A stretch of DNA of 12,411 nucleotides from Bacteroidales bacterium UBA4459 (GCA_002389465.1 DGOT01000249.1:1-12411); one strand, 5' to 3'; counted from the first letter of the stretch, positions 5,456-12,411 are shown. The notes: generated by a model from the sequence alone, not told the origin. Translations and numbers: made by a program.

Positions 5456-6319
5456 TTAACCTAAATAAGATTTCAGAATTTTACTTCTCGAAGTGTGTTT
5501 TAGCCTTCGGATCGCCTTCTCTTTTATTTGTCGAACCCTTTCACGTGTCAAATCAAATGCCTCTCCAATTTCTTCTAAAGTCATCGGATGTCCACCGTTC
5601 AGGCCGAAATAAAGCCTGATCACGTCTGCTTCGCGTTGTGTTAAAGTAGAAATGGCCCTGTCAATTTCTTTTTTCAGTGATTCATAAAGCAAGCCTGTTT
5701 CAGGTGTAGTAGCTTCTTCGCTTTTCAACACATCATACATCGTGTTGTCCTCATCCTGAATCAAGGGAGCATCCATAGATACGTGCCTCCCGGCATTCCT
5801 CATGGATTCTTTAACTTCAGTTTCCGTCATGTCCAGCTCGCCCGCAATCTCTTTAACGTTAGGTTCCCTTTCAAATCCCTGTTCCAAACGGGCAGAGGCT
5901 TTATTAATTTTGTTAATGGAACCAATTTTGTTTAGGGGCAGGCGTACAATCCTTGATTGTTCTGCCAGTGCCTGGAGAATGGACTGGCGAATCCACCATA
6001 CGGCATATGAAATAAATTTAAATCCGCGCGTTTCGTCAAAACGCTGGGCAGCTTTAATTAAACCGAGATTGCCTTCATTGATTAGGTCGGGTAATGTAAG
6101 GCCTTGATTCTGATATTGTTTTGATACGGACACGACAAAACGCAGGTTGGCTTTCGTGAGCTTTTCCAAAGCTATGCGGTCGCCCTGTTTTATCCTGCGA
6201 GCGAGTTCAACCTCTTCTTCAGCAGTAATAAGATCCACTTTTCCTATCTCCTGAAGATATTTGTCGAGAGAGGCAGTTTCACGATTGGTAACCTGTTTTG
6301 TAATCTTTAATTGCCTCAT
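5456..6319 (-). CDS. rpoD: Primary RNA polymerase sigma factor (RpoD/SigA, short Bacteroidota form)
   Basis: This 287-residue protein is the housekeeping sigma-70 factor that directs core RNA polymerase to most promoters. It lacks region 1.1 and the long non-conserved insert of E. coli RpoD, as is normal in Bacteroidota. Region 1.2 is at about 17-47 (SLDKYLQEIGKVDLIT). Region 2 is at about 53-122, with LPDLINEGNLGLIKAAQRFD and the -10-reading helix RGFKFISYAVWWIRQSI. Region 3 spans about 130-210. Region 4 ends with the HTH TLEEIGEAFDLTRERVRQIKEKAIRRL, which reads the -33 box. This factor should recognise the TTTG/TAnnTTTG promoters seen in the window. It follows pnp by 61 bases and no terminator is seen between them, so it is probably co-transcribed with pnp. 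A strong terminator follows. Confidence 0.97.
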   Translation of the reverse strand: MRQLKITKQVTNRETASLDKYLQEIGKVDLITAEEEVELARRIKQGDRIALEKLTKANLRFVVSVSKQYQNQGLTLPDLINEGNLGLIKAAQRFDETRGFKFISYAVWWIRQSILQALAEQSRIVRLPLNKIGSINKINKASARLEQGFEREPNVKEIAGELDMTETEVKESMRNAGRHVSMDAPLIQDEDNTMYDVLKSEEATTPETGLLYESLKKEIDRAISTLTQREADVIRLYFGLNGGHPMTLEEIGEAFDLTRERVRQIKEKAIRRLKHTSRSKILKSYLG

Positions 6320-6380
6320 TTATCAAATATTAATTATAGCGGGGTTGATTAATCGTATATACGTTATTTAATATGAAAAG

Positions 6381-8531
6381 TTACTCATGTTTGTCATGGT
6401 CTCTTTGCGGTCTTTCGATCAAAACTTTTCTTGAAAGTTTTAATTTGCCTGTTTTGGCATCAATACCGATAAGCTTGACCTTGACCTTGTCCCCTTCCTG
6501 TAACACATCTTCCACTTTTTCAATACGTTTCCAGTCGATTTCAGATATATGAAGCAAGCCGTCTTTTCCGGGAAGAATTTCAATGAACGCTCCGAAAGAG
6601 ACGATACTTTTAACCGTACCCAGATAAACCTTGTTCAGTTCAGGAACTGCCGTAATACCTCTTATCCAGTTTTTAGCTTTTTCGATGGACTCTTTATCAT
6701 CTGACATAATGTCGATAACACCAAAGTTGCCTTCTTCTGTAATAATAATTGTAGCTCCGGTTTCGGCCTGAATTTCCTGAATTACTTTTCCACCGGGTCC
6801 GATGACCGCACCAATAAATTCTTTATCGATCATCATTTTTTCAATACGCGGAACAAATTCTTTGTAATCATCTCTGGGTTTATCAAGAGTTTTCGCCATT
6901 TCTCCGAGGATGTGCATTCTTCCCTGACGTGCCTGTTCCAGAGCTTCTTCAAGAATCTCATACGGCAGGCCATCCACTTTAATATCCATTTGGCAGGCTG
7001 TGATGCCATCTTCAGTTCCCGTTACTTTAAAGTCCATATCGCCTAGGTGATCTTCGTCACCCAAAATGTCGGAAAGTACGGCATATTTGCCTGCACTTGT
7101 GTCGGTGATCAGTCCCATGGCAATACCTGCAACAGGTTTGCTAATCTGAATCCCGGCATCCATTAAAGCGAGTGTGCCACCACAAACTGAGGCCATGGAC
7201 GATGATCCGTTTGATTCGAGAATATCGGATACAATACGTATGGTATAAGGATTGTTTTCACCCGTAGGAACAACTTGTTTAAGAGCACGTTCGGCCAGGT
7301 TTCCATGTCCGATTTCCCTCCGTGCGGGGCCAAACATTCTTTTTACTTCACCAGTCGAGAATCCGGGAAAATTATAATGCAGGATAAAATTGTTTGAGCC
7401 TTCAATTAGTGCGCCGTCAATGGTTTGGGCATCCATTTTGTTACCCAGCGTGACAGTTACCAGTGCCTGTGTTTCGCCTCTTGTAAATACGGCAGAACCG
7501 TGTGTAGCGGGCAGGTAGTCAACTTCACTCCAAATGGCCCTGATTTCATCTAATTTTCTTCCGTCAAGGCGAACGCGTTCATCCAGTATAGCATTACGAA
7601 CAGCTTCTTTTTCGACATCGTGGAAATATTTTTTCACCAGACCTTCTTTCTCTTCGCGTTCTTCTTCGGGTAGTGACTCGAGGAATTCATCGCGAACAGC
7701 TTCAAATGCTTCCGTACGTGCGTGTTTGTCGTTAATACCTTGTAAGGCGACGTTGTAACACTTCTGGTAAGTAACTTCTTTTACCTGCTTTCTGAGGTCT
7801 TCATCGTTTGTTTCGTGGCAATATGCACGTTTTTCTTTAGCTTTCTCCACCATTCCGGCCAGTTCAATTTGTGCCTGGCATTGAATCTTAATGGCATCGT
7901 GCGCAACTTTTAACGCTTCGAGCATCACTTTTTCCGAAACTTCTTTCATCTCGCCTTCTACCATCATTATGTTGTCCATCGAAGCTGCCACCATCAGGTC
8001 GAGATCAGCTTCAGCCATTTGAGTGAATGTCGGGTTAACAACATATTCGTTATGAATACGGGCAACTCTCACTTCAGAGATAGGTCCGTTAAATGGAATG
8101 TCGGAAACAGCGAGTGCACTTGATGCTGCCAGAGCAGCTAATGCATCCGGAGCTATATCATTGTCGGCAGAAACTAACTGGATCAACACCTGTGTTTCTG
8201 CGTGGTAGTCTTCGGGGAACAGAGGCCTCAATGCCCTGTCAACAAGTCGCGAGACAAGTATCTCATGTTCTGAAGATCTTCCTTCGCGTTTAAAAAAACC
8301 ACCAGGAAATTTTCCTGTGGCAGCATATTTTTCTTTGTAATCAACGGAGAGGGGCATGAAATCTACATCCTCCCGTGCTTCATTAGCTGAAACAACAGTA
8401 GCCAGGAGCATTGTTTTGCCCATTTTTACCACGACAGAACCGTCTGCCTGTTTCGCTAATTTTCCGGTTTCAATAGTAATAGGTTTTCCGGGTTCTAAAT
8501 CAAATGTTTTTGTTATTGCTTTAATAGCCAT
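6381..8531 (-). CDS. pnp: Polyribonucleotide nucleotidyltransferase (PNPase)
   Basis: This is a 716-residue phosphorolytic 3'-5' exoribonuclease that degrades mRNA and can add tails (EC 2.7.7.8), acting as a trimer in the cytoplasm. The domain order is complete. RNase PH domain 1 (~15-150) has the FFKREGR RNA-contact loop at 79-85. A helical domain follows (~195-310). RNase PH domain 2 (~315-550) has the phosphate-binding GSSSMASVCGG at 442-452 and the acidic metal-binding segment GDEDHLGDMDFKV at 491-503. The KH domain (~563-625) has IGPGGK at 577-582. The S1 domain (~636-703) has GTVKSIVSFGAFIE and GKDGLLHISEI. No key residue is missing. It is preceded by rpsO, the same order as in many bacteria, but a terminator lies between them; no -7 box was found in the 93-base gap, so pnp may depend on read-through from rpsO. 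Confidence 0.97.
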   Translation of the reverse strand: MAIKAITKTFDLEPGKPITIETGKLAKQADGSVVVKMGKTMLLATVVSANEAREDVDFMPLSVDYKEKYAATGKFPGGFFKREGRSSEHEILVSRLVDRALRPLFPEDYHAETQVLIQLVSADNDIAPDALAALAASSALAVSDIPFNGPISEVRVARIHNEYVVNPTFTQMAEADLDLMVAASMDNIMMVEGEMKEVSEKVMLEALKVAHDAIKIQCQAQIELAGMVEKAKEKRAYCHETNDEDLRKQVKEVTYQKCYNVALQGINDKHARTEAFEAVRDEFLESLPEEEREEKEGLVKKYFHDVEKEAVRNAILDERVRLDGRKLDEIRAIWSEVDYLPATHGSAVFTRGETQALVTVTLGNKMDAQTIDGALIEGSNNFILHYNFPGFSTGEVKRMFGPARREIGHGNLAERALKQVVPTGENNPYTIRIVSDILESNGSSSMASVCGGTLALMDAGIQISKPVAGIAMGLITDTSAGKYAVLSDILGDEDHLGDMDFKVTGTEDGITACQMDIKVDGLPYEILEEALEQARQGRMHILGEMAKTLDKPRDDYKEFVPRIEKMMIDKEFIGAVIGPGGKVIQEIQAETGATIIITEEGNFGVIDIMSDDKESIEKAKNWIRGITAVPELNKVYLGTVKSIVSFGAFIEILPGKDGLLHISEIDWKRIEKVEDVLQEGDKVKVKLIGIDAKTGKLKLSRKVLIERPQRDHDKHE

Positions 8532-8574
8532 TATTATGTTTTATAAATGTTTATTTGTGACCTGATAAAAACAC

Positions 8575-8599
8575 AAAAAAAGGCAATCAACGAATTGCC
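8575..8599 (-). terminator. Intrinsic terminator between rpsO and pnp
   Basis: GGCAAT (8582-8587) pairs with ATTGCC (8594-8599) around a 6-base loop. On the minus strand the stem runs into seven T (8575-8581). An A-run on the opposite flank makes it symmetric, so it could work in both directions. It lies 25 bases past the rpsO stop and 44 bases before the pnp ATG, so it would set the rpsO:pnp transcript ratio. Confidence 0.85.
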
Positions 8600-8624
8600 T
8601 TTTTCTATGCGTGCTTATGTCATA

Positions 8625-8894
8625 TTATTTCCTCAATTCAAGGTCTTTGATAATAGAACGGTATCGTTCTATATCCTTGTCTCTCAGATAATCAAGAAGT
8701 TTTCTTCTTTTTCCTACTAATCTGATTAAGGATCTTTGAGTGAACAGGTCTTTTTTGTTTTCTTTCAAATGGCCTGTTAAATGTTTAATACGATAGGTAA
8801 ACAGAGCTATCTGGCCTTCAGCGGAACCGGTGTCAGTTACCGTGTTGCCGTATTTTTCAAAAATCTCTCTTTTCTTTTCAGCTGTTAAGTACAT
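8625..8894 (-). CDS. rpsO: 30S ribosomal protein S15
   Basis: This 89-residue protein has the standard length and sequence pattern of S15, a primary 16S rRNA-binding protein of the small-subunit platform. Diagnostic segments are TDTGSAEGQIALFTYRI (about 20-36), LTGHLKENKKDLFTQRSL (about 39-56) and the C-terminal GKRRKLLDYLRDKDIERY. The T-G-S motif and the HLKENKKD loop contact rRNA in the family. It is the first gene of the rpsO-pnp-rpoD block and has its own promoter match upstream. The predicted leader is about 25 nt. In E. coli S15 represses its own translation through an mRNA structure; no comparable leader structure is visible here. Confidence 0.97.
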   Translation of the reverse strand: MYLTAEKKREIFEKYGNTVTDTGSAEGQIALFTYRIKHLTGHLKENKKDLFTQRSLIRLVGKRRKLLDYLRDKDIERYRSIIKDLELRK

Positions 8895-8925
8895 ACGTTT
8901 CTTTTTTCCTAAAAATTTCGGGGTG

Positions 8926-8957
8926 CAAAAATAAGAACTTTATTCATAACAGCCAAT
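8926..8957 (-). promoter_or_regulatory. Bacteroidota-type promoter for rpsO
   Basis: The minus strand has TATTTTTG at 8933-8926, an exact TAnnTTTG -7 box. ATTG at 8957-8954, a 3-of-4 match to the TTTG -33 box, lies 20 nt upstream. Start of transcription would be near 8919, about 25 nt before the ATG. The promoter occupies the short gap between the GMC pseudogene and rpsO. Confidence 0.65.
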
Positions 8958-8964
8958 TATTTTA

Positions 8965-9870
8965 CTAATTCTTTTTATCCTTAATTTTACTCCTCGCTCG
9001 TTCACTCAACGCAGTGATTGTTAATGAGGGATTTACACCGGGATTAGCTGAAATAACGGAGCCGTCACAAACATACATATTATCGTAACCAAAAACTTTG
9101 TTGTCTTTATCAATAACGCCTTTGTTCCTTGTTTTTCTTTTCCTTTTAAAGAACTTTGTGGCATCCCTATATGTAATCTCATAATGTTTCTTCCCATCCG
9201 TAACAAGTTCACGCACATCAATTACTTCCTGTTCCGCTTTAATCTCGACCCCGTTTTTCTCCGCTAGGTATAGATAGTTTTTGTCCAGGCTGTTCTTTGC
9301 ATTATAGCGGCATCCGGTCATGCAGCCCCCACAACCATTACAACCGGTTCTTTTGGGCCTTTGTCCTTAAAAAAGGGATCGGGAACCGTTACATCTGCTT
9401 CGCCGAAAAAGACGGAAACTTTTGTAGGCTCAAAATATTCTTCCCTTAGCTGTTTGACGGCCAGATCTTTCAAAAACCGACCTCCAAGTTCCAGGTTCGG
9501 TGTAACGGCAGCGCCCAGCATTTTGTTAGCAGTTACATAGAACGGTTGCACTTCTTTTTCCCAATCAGCCAGATGATGCCAACTCCCTGTCCGGTAAAAA
9601 GCCGCTTTGGGCTGCGCTAGTGTGTTGGCATATACCAGTGATCCGCCGCCAACGCCCGTTCCGCTCAATATGCCGATGTGTTTGAAAAAGGTCATTTTCA
9701 TAATACCGTAGAAGTGCAGCGATGGCAACCAGAGCCATTTTCGCAGATGCCAGTTCGATCTGGAGAAATCTTCGCTTTGATACCATTTTCCTTTTTCGAT
9801 GACCAGTACTTTGTATCCTTTCTCCGAAACCGCTTCCGATGATCACATAATCGTAAGTAACATCAGGCAT
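8965..9870 (-). pseudogene. Decayed GMC-family (cholesterol oxidase-like) flavin oxidoreductase
   Basis: The remnant encodes GMC oxidoreductase segments in the right order but in three frames. The N-terminus (ATG at 9870) has the FAD-binding start YDYVIIGSGFG, then breaks at about 9823. The frame shifts to SEKGYKVLVIEKGKWYQ, so about eight residues including the last Gly of GxGxxG are missing. This second frame carries the family motif GTGVGGGSLVYANTL and runs to FFKDKGPK. A second shift at about 9350, as if one A were lost from an A-run, moves to RTGCNGCGGCMTGCRYNAKN, the four-Cys motif of this subfamily. After TRNKGVI (about 9111) the frame jumps to the C-terminal NMYVCDGSVI and GVNPSLTITALSERA. 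About 300 codons remain where relatives have 500 or more, so some 200 residues are lost. The start overlaps the SRPBCC gene by 8 bases. An intact enzyme is very unlikely. Confidence 0.88.
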
Positions 9871-10273
9871 GAGACAAATCTTTTACCACAAATATTTTTA
9901 ATTGATCCAGGAATTTACTCCAGCTATTCTTCCATTTCTCCAGTTTTTCGCTATCCGGTAGTCTTGAATGGTTAAATGTCAGTAAGATTTTTCCATCGCC
10001 TGTTTCTTTCAGTCGGAATATGATTTCTGAATGATCCCAATTCAGGTTGCCTCCGGTATATTCCCAAACAATTTTTTCGTTCGGAACAATTTCCCTGAGC
10101 AGGACTTTAAAATACAGGTCTTCATCGAATGCAAAGGCAGCATATGTTCCGGAAACCGGAGTTGAGATAACATGTGGCGCAAACCATTCTGAAATGTATT
10201 CCTGGATCGTCAATGCCTCAAACACAGCCCTGTTATCTGCCGGGATTGTACGATGTAACCGTATGTGTGCCAT
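9863..10273 (-). CDS. SRPBCC-domain protein (AHSA1-like)
   Basis: This 136-residue single-domain protein belongs to the START/Bet v1-like SRPBCC fold, closest in pattern to the AHSA1 group. The order is AHIRLHRTIPADNRAVFEALT, then EYISEWFAP, a beta-rich middle (FKVLLREIVPNEKIVWEYTGG, SEIIFRLKETGDGKILLTF) and a C-terminal helix LEKWKNSWSKFLDQLKIFV. Such proteins bind small hydrophobic ligands in a deep cavity; no ligand can be named from the sequence. No signal peptide is present, so it should be cytoplasmic. I chose the ATG at 10273 because it is one base after the stop of the upstream membrane-protein gene and begins exactly where the family does; a start at 10324 would add 17 residues overlapping that gene. 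It overlaps the GMC remnant by 8 bases, which shows operon-style coupling. Confidence 0.85.
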   Translation of the reverse strand: MAHIRLHRTIPADNRAVFEALTIQEYISEWFAPHVISTPVSGTYAAFAFDEDLYFKVLLREIVPNEKIVWEYTGGNLNWDHSEIIFRLKETGDGKILLTFNHSRLPDSEKLEKWKNSWSKFLDQLKIFVVKDLSHA

Positions 10274-10274
10274 T

Positions 10275-10787
10275 TTAATAGAGATCCGTTCTTTTTGCCA
10301 GCCCCAGATATAATCCGAGTACACTGTACAGGGTCAAACTAAATCCGACCACATAAATGGCGGAGTTGATCATTTCCTGAGCATAATTCAGAAGTACAAA
10401 TCCCAAAACAATAAAGACAATTCCTGCCAGAGTGTAAAACCACATCATCTTCTCTTTTGCCGGAACGAATAACCCGGAAGTGAGCCACAGAGTGCCCGAC
10501 CAGGCAATCCAGAAAGCAAAAACAATAAGAAAAAACCGTTCATCGCTGAAGGGGTAGGTGAAGAGTACTATACCCGAAAACCCATCGGCGACCAGTTCCA
10601 TAATCAATTTTTCGTTAAGTTGTTTGTCGAAATTCAGAAAAATATAAATGATGGTCAGGCCTGCCGAGATGGCAAGTGCAACCGCAAATAAAACGGGAAA
10701 TCCAATCATTACCTCATTCAGGAAAACAGCAGAAAGCCCTGTTAATAACAAAACAAATAAGCGCAGAACACGCAATGAATTATTCAT
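10275..10787 (-). CDS. HdeD-like (DUF308) six-helix membrane protein
   Basis: This 170-residue protein is almost entirely hydrophobic, with six likely membrane spans at about 8-24, 29-51, 61-78, 84-106, 114-133 and 138-163. The layout of three helix pairs, short loops and a GIVFIVLGFVLL-type fifth helix fits the DUF308/HdeD family. HdeD is linked to acid resistance in E. coli, but the function of most family members is unknown. It is the first gene of the operon with the SRPBCC gene (one base between stop and start) and the decayed GMC oxidoreductase. A TAAATTTG element 30 bases upstream is a likely promoter. Family confidence is moderate because the call rests on topology more than on conserved residues. 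Confidence 0.75.
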   Translation of the reverse strand: MNNSLRVLRLFVLLLTGLSAVFLNEVMIGFPVLFAVALAISAGLTIIYIFLNFDKQLNEKLIMELVADGFSGIVLFTYPFSDERFFLIVFAFWIAWSGTLWLTSGLFVPAKEKMMWFYTLAGIVFIVLGFVLLNYAQEMINSAIYVVGFSLTLYSVLGLYLGLAKRTDLY

Positions 10788-10817
10788 AATTATCTCAAGT
10801 TTTTAATTTTCTAATGA

Positions 10818-10825
10818 CAAATTTA
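10818..10825 (-). promoter_or_regulatory. Candidate -7 promoter element for the DUF308-SRPBCC-GMC operon
   Basis: The minus strand reads TAAATTTG, an exact TAnnTTTG match 30 bases before the membrane-protein ATG. It predicts a leader of about 24 nt. No TTTG -33 box is seen at standard spacing. It lies in the 59-base gap after the outer-membrane protein gene, which suggests that the operon is independently transcribed. Confidence 0.5.
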
Positions 10826-10846
10826 ATAAGATTCATGTGCTCAGGT

Positions 10847-12265
10847 TTAAAACGACCATTTTAGATCGAGGAAATACATTTGGCCTATATCACCAAATTC
10901 TGTCAGTTGGTTGCCCCAGAAAAGTTGTCCGACGAGCATCAGCGAAATATTGTCGGTCAGGCTGAAAGTAACCGAAGGGCCAACGAATACAGACTTGTCG
11001 TAAGGATTGTAAATAGAAGCCAGGTCGAGGTTGATGAGCGGAGTGGCAGGGTAGGAAATCTGCCCGAATACATCAAAACGTGATCGGGTGAGGTTTTTAG
11101 CGTTGAGACTGCTGGAGAACATAGTGCCGAACGAGCCGAGGAATCCTCCTGCACCTGCATTGGCGGGACCCGTTTCACCTGCGCTGTTATAAATCCCGGA
11201 AAAATTTAAAAAGATACTGTTTTTAAACGTGTAATTAACGGCAACCGAAGCCACCCAAATACCGCTGGTGTCAGCAAACTGCTCCTGATCCCTGAACCAG
11301 GATACTTCGCCTGTAAATCCGGCACCGGCTATGGAACCTGCCCATCCCAATCCTGCCGTCACGTCATCCTCCATAACACCAGCAAAGAACTGAAAGTCGT
11401 AATCCCACTTGTTGAACCGGTACATGGCTGCAGCCGTATATTTCAGCTCTTTATTGAGGATGATGGTATCAAAACTAACTGTTTCGGCGATAAGCGTGTT
11501 GCCAATTTTTCCGGCGAGCTGGATAGAAGAGAAATCGCCGGTGAAGAATTCCATTAATACGGCATCGCTGCCCGGACGTTCTATGTAGTTAAAATCGAAA
11601 TAATTATATGCATTAAAAATATCGTTTGGGTTCCAGATCAGGTTAACGCCCCAGTTGATCCGTTGTCGCCCGATTGTCAGTTCAAATTTATTTAATGTCC
11701 ATTTCAGGCTTGCCCGGTCGAAATTTGTATAGAAAACATACGAATCTCCTCCGGCTATCTGAAATGTCAAATCCATCCAGCCGTTGTCGAAAGTTGTTAG
11801 TTCGTTGTAGTTGTAATTGAGTTTTAATTTTGAAAACATGTCGTTGTACAAGGCGTTCATCGGCCCGAACAGAAAGTTATTGCGCATGCCTACATAAAAC
11901 TCCAGATTGTCTATCGGATTGTACCAGAAATTAAACCGGTTGTAAATGCCCGATTGATTTTCCCATTCGTTAAAACCAAGTGTTTTATTGATACCCCCGT
12001 ATGGAATCCAAGTGTTGTTGAGGTATTCTGCAAAACCCGTAACACGGAATTTATGCGGTTGCTGAGCGAGGGTGGGGGAGATGGTGAGTAGGAAGATGAG
12101 GAGGGCAAGGATTGTTTTTGCGGGAATGATAAATCCGGAGAAGCTCGGAGTCCAATTTTGCACATTACTGCTCTTCCGGATTTGCAATCCGGAAGCAAAG
12201 GATATAGGATTTGTAATCCTGTCAATCATTGCCGTAAAATCCCGTTTACTGGTCAAACTTTTCAT
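10847..12265 (-). CDS. Outer-membrane beta-barrel protein of unknown function, with an unusual N-terminal extension
   Basis: The reading frame has 472 codons. A signal peptide is clear at residues 50-67 (AKTILALLIFLLTISPTLA, cleavage before QQ). After it comes a protein built of alternating amphipathic strands rich in Y, F, W, N and G, ending in the aromatic WSF typical of BAM-dependent barrels. A conserved-looking patch is GRQRINWGVNLIWNPNDIFN, which recalls outer-membrane porin/DUF1302-like proteins, but I cannot name the family or substrate. The oddity is the start: residues 1-49 precede the signal peptide, and residues ~16-45 are encoded by a palindromic repeat element. The ATG at 12265 overlaps the upstream ABC gene by 20 bases. 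Alternatives are ATG 12229, or GTG 12163, which would place the signal core about 15 residues in. The barrel is well supported; the start is not. Confidence 0.8.
   Translation of the reverse strand: MKSLTSKRDFTAMIDRITNPISFASGLQIRKSSNVQNWTPSFSGFIIPAKTILALLIFLLTISPTLAQQPHKFRVTGFAEYLNNTWIPYGGINKTLGFNEWENQSGIYNRFNFWYNPIDNLEFYVGMRNNFLFGPMNALYNDMFSKLKLNYNYNELTTFDNGWMDLTFQIAGGDSYVFYTNFDRASLKWTLNKFELTIGRQRINWGVNLIWNPNDIFNAYNYFDFNYIERPGSDAVLMEFFTGDFSSIQLAGKIGNTLIAETVSFDTIILNKELKYTAAAMYRFNKWDYDFQFFAGVMEDDVTAGLGWAGSIAGAGFTGEVSWFRDQEQFADTSGIWVASVAVNYTFKNSIFLNFSGIYNSAGETGPANAGAGGFLGSFGTMFSSSLNAKNLTRSRFDVFGQISYPATPLINLDLASIYNPYDKSVFVGPSVTFSLTDNISLMLVGQLFWGNQLTEFGDIGQMYFLDLKWSF
12131..12220. repeat. REP/MITE-like palindromic element
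   Basis: Two adjacent hairpins are visible: CTTCCGGATT-TGC-AATCCGGAAG, a perfect 10-bp stem (12173-12195), and AGGATT-TGT-AATCCT (12206-12220). A further AAATCCGGA at 12131-12139 is an inverted match to TCCGGATTT at 12175-12183 and shares AATCCGGA with 12186-12193. Paired short palindromes with GGATT/AATCC arms and three-base loops resemble REP-type elements mobilised by RAYT transposases; I recall similar palindromes as recurrent in Bacteroidota genomes, but could not search for copies. It fills the gap between the ABC gene stop (12246) and the outer-membrane protein's signal sequence and stays open in the coding frame. Confidence 0.65.
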
Positions 12266-12411
12266 CTTTGATGATCTTCCCGTCTTCGATAGTGATGATC
12301 CGCTTTGCTTTATCCATTACGCGCTGGTCGTGCGTGGCAAAGATGAACGTAGTGTTGTATTTTCTGTTCATTTCGGCCATAAGTTCCAGCAACTCGGTTG
12401 TTGCTTTCGAG
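12246..12411 (-). CDS. ABC transporter ATP-binding protein (LolD/MacB type), 3' end
   Basis: The last 54 residues are present, before a TAA at 12248-12246. They include the stretch after the Walker B/D-loop (SKATTELLELMAEMNRK), the switch-histidine strand TTFIFATHDQRVMDKAKR and the ending RIITIEDGKIIKDEKFDQ. The H-loop histidine and the IEDGKI ending are typical of the LolD/MacB/FtsE group, which couples to FtsX-like permeases in lipoprotein release or export. Walker A, the signature motif and any permease partner lie beyond the window edge. It reads in the same direction as the outer-membrane barrel gene and is separated from it by the palindromic element. Confidence 0.88.
   Translation of the reverse strand, partial: SKATTELLELMAEMNRKYNTTFIFATHDQRVMDKAKRIITIEDGKIIKDEKFDQ

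Noticed and set aside
6324..6332. TAATATTTG on the minus strand just before rpoD, close to a -7 box
   Set aside because: The spacing inside the box is one base too long, and it lies five bases from the start codon.
6354..6363. Ten-base palindrome CGTATATACG between pnp and rpoD
   Set aside because: It could be an operator, but it is short, AT-rich in the centre and stands alone; no partner site or regulator is visible.
11911..12225. Minus-strand open frame of 104 codons at 11911-12225
   Set aside because: It is an alternative frame of the barrel gene's 5' end and the palindromic element, with low-complexity S/P runs and no domain.
1..12411. CRISPR array, tRNA/rRNA genes, insertion sequence or defence system
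   Set aside because: No repeat-spacer pattern, cloverleaf, transposase or defence-related protein was seen on either strand; the only mobile-type signal is the short palindromic element at 12131-12220.

Overview
The window looks like a chromosomal segment of a member of the Bacteroidota, probably a Bacteroidales/Marinilabiliales-type organism. Four things point there. One protein carries a type IX secretion C-terminal domain. The primary sigma factor is the short ~287-residue form with no region 1.1. Several genes have a TAnnTTTG promoter element in place of an E. coli-type -10. There are no clear Shine-Dalgarno sites. Almost everything is on the minus strand; only the small parvulin gene reads plus.

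Layout, left to right. (a) 1-539: 5' part of a PepD-type M20 dipeptidase, divergent from a cytoplasmic parvulin (684-962), with a TAnnTTTG element facing each gene. (b) 963-1303: an AT-rich gap with a minus-strand terminator and three hairpins. (c) 1304-3820: a T9SS-exported protein with seven propeller-like repeats and an uncharacterised lipoprotein, separated by a terminator. (d) 3821-4221: a 401-base gap with two hairpins in the lipoprotein leader that could pair with each other, an (AC)10 microsatellite and a weak terminator. (e) 4222-8894: a housekeeping block transcribed rpsO, pnp, rpoD, rpe, then a hot-dog thioesterase. Strong intrinsic terminators follow rpsO and rpoD. (f) 8965-10787: a tightly packed operon of a HdeD-like (DUF308) membrane protein, an SRPBCC/AHSA1 protein and a GMC oxidoreductase. 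The oxidoreductase is a pseudogene with three separate lesions. (g) 10847-12411: an outer-membrane beta-barrel gene whose 5' end is occupied by a palindromic REP/MITE-like element, preceded by the 3' end of a LolD/MacB-type ABC ATPase gene.

In the housekeeping block, S15, PNPase and sigma join translation, RNA turnover and transcription, and rpe supplies the pentose phosphate pathway. The accessory parts are cell-envelope genes. I found no CRISPR array, tRNA, rRNA, transposase or defence system. The most interesting signals are the decayed GMC oxidoreductase in an otherwise intact operon, the repeat that appears to encode an N-terminal extension ahead of a signal peptide, and the structured non-coding gaps at 963-1303 and 3821-4221.
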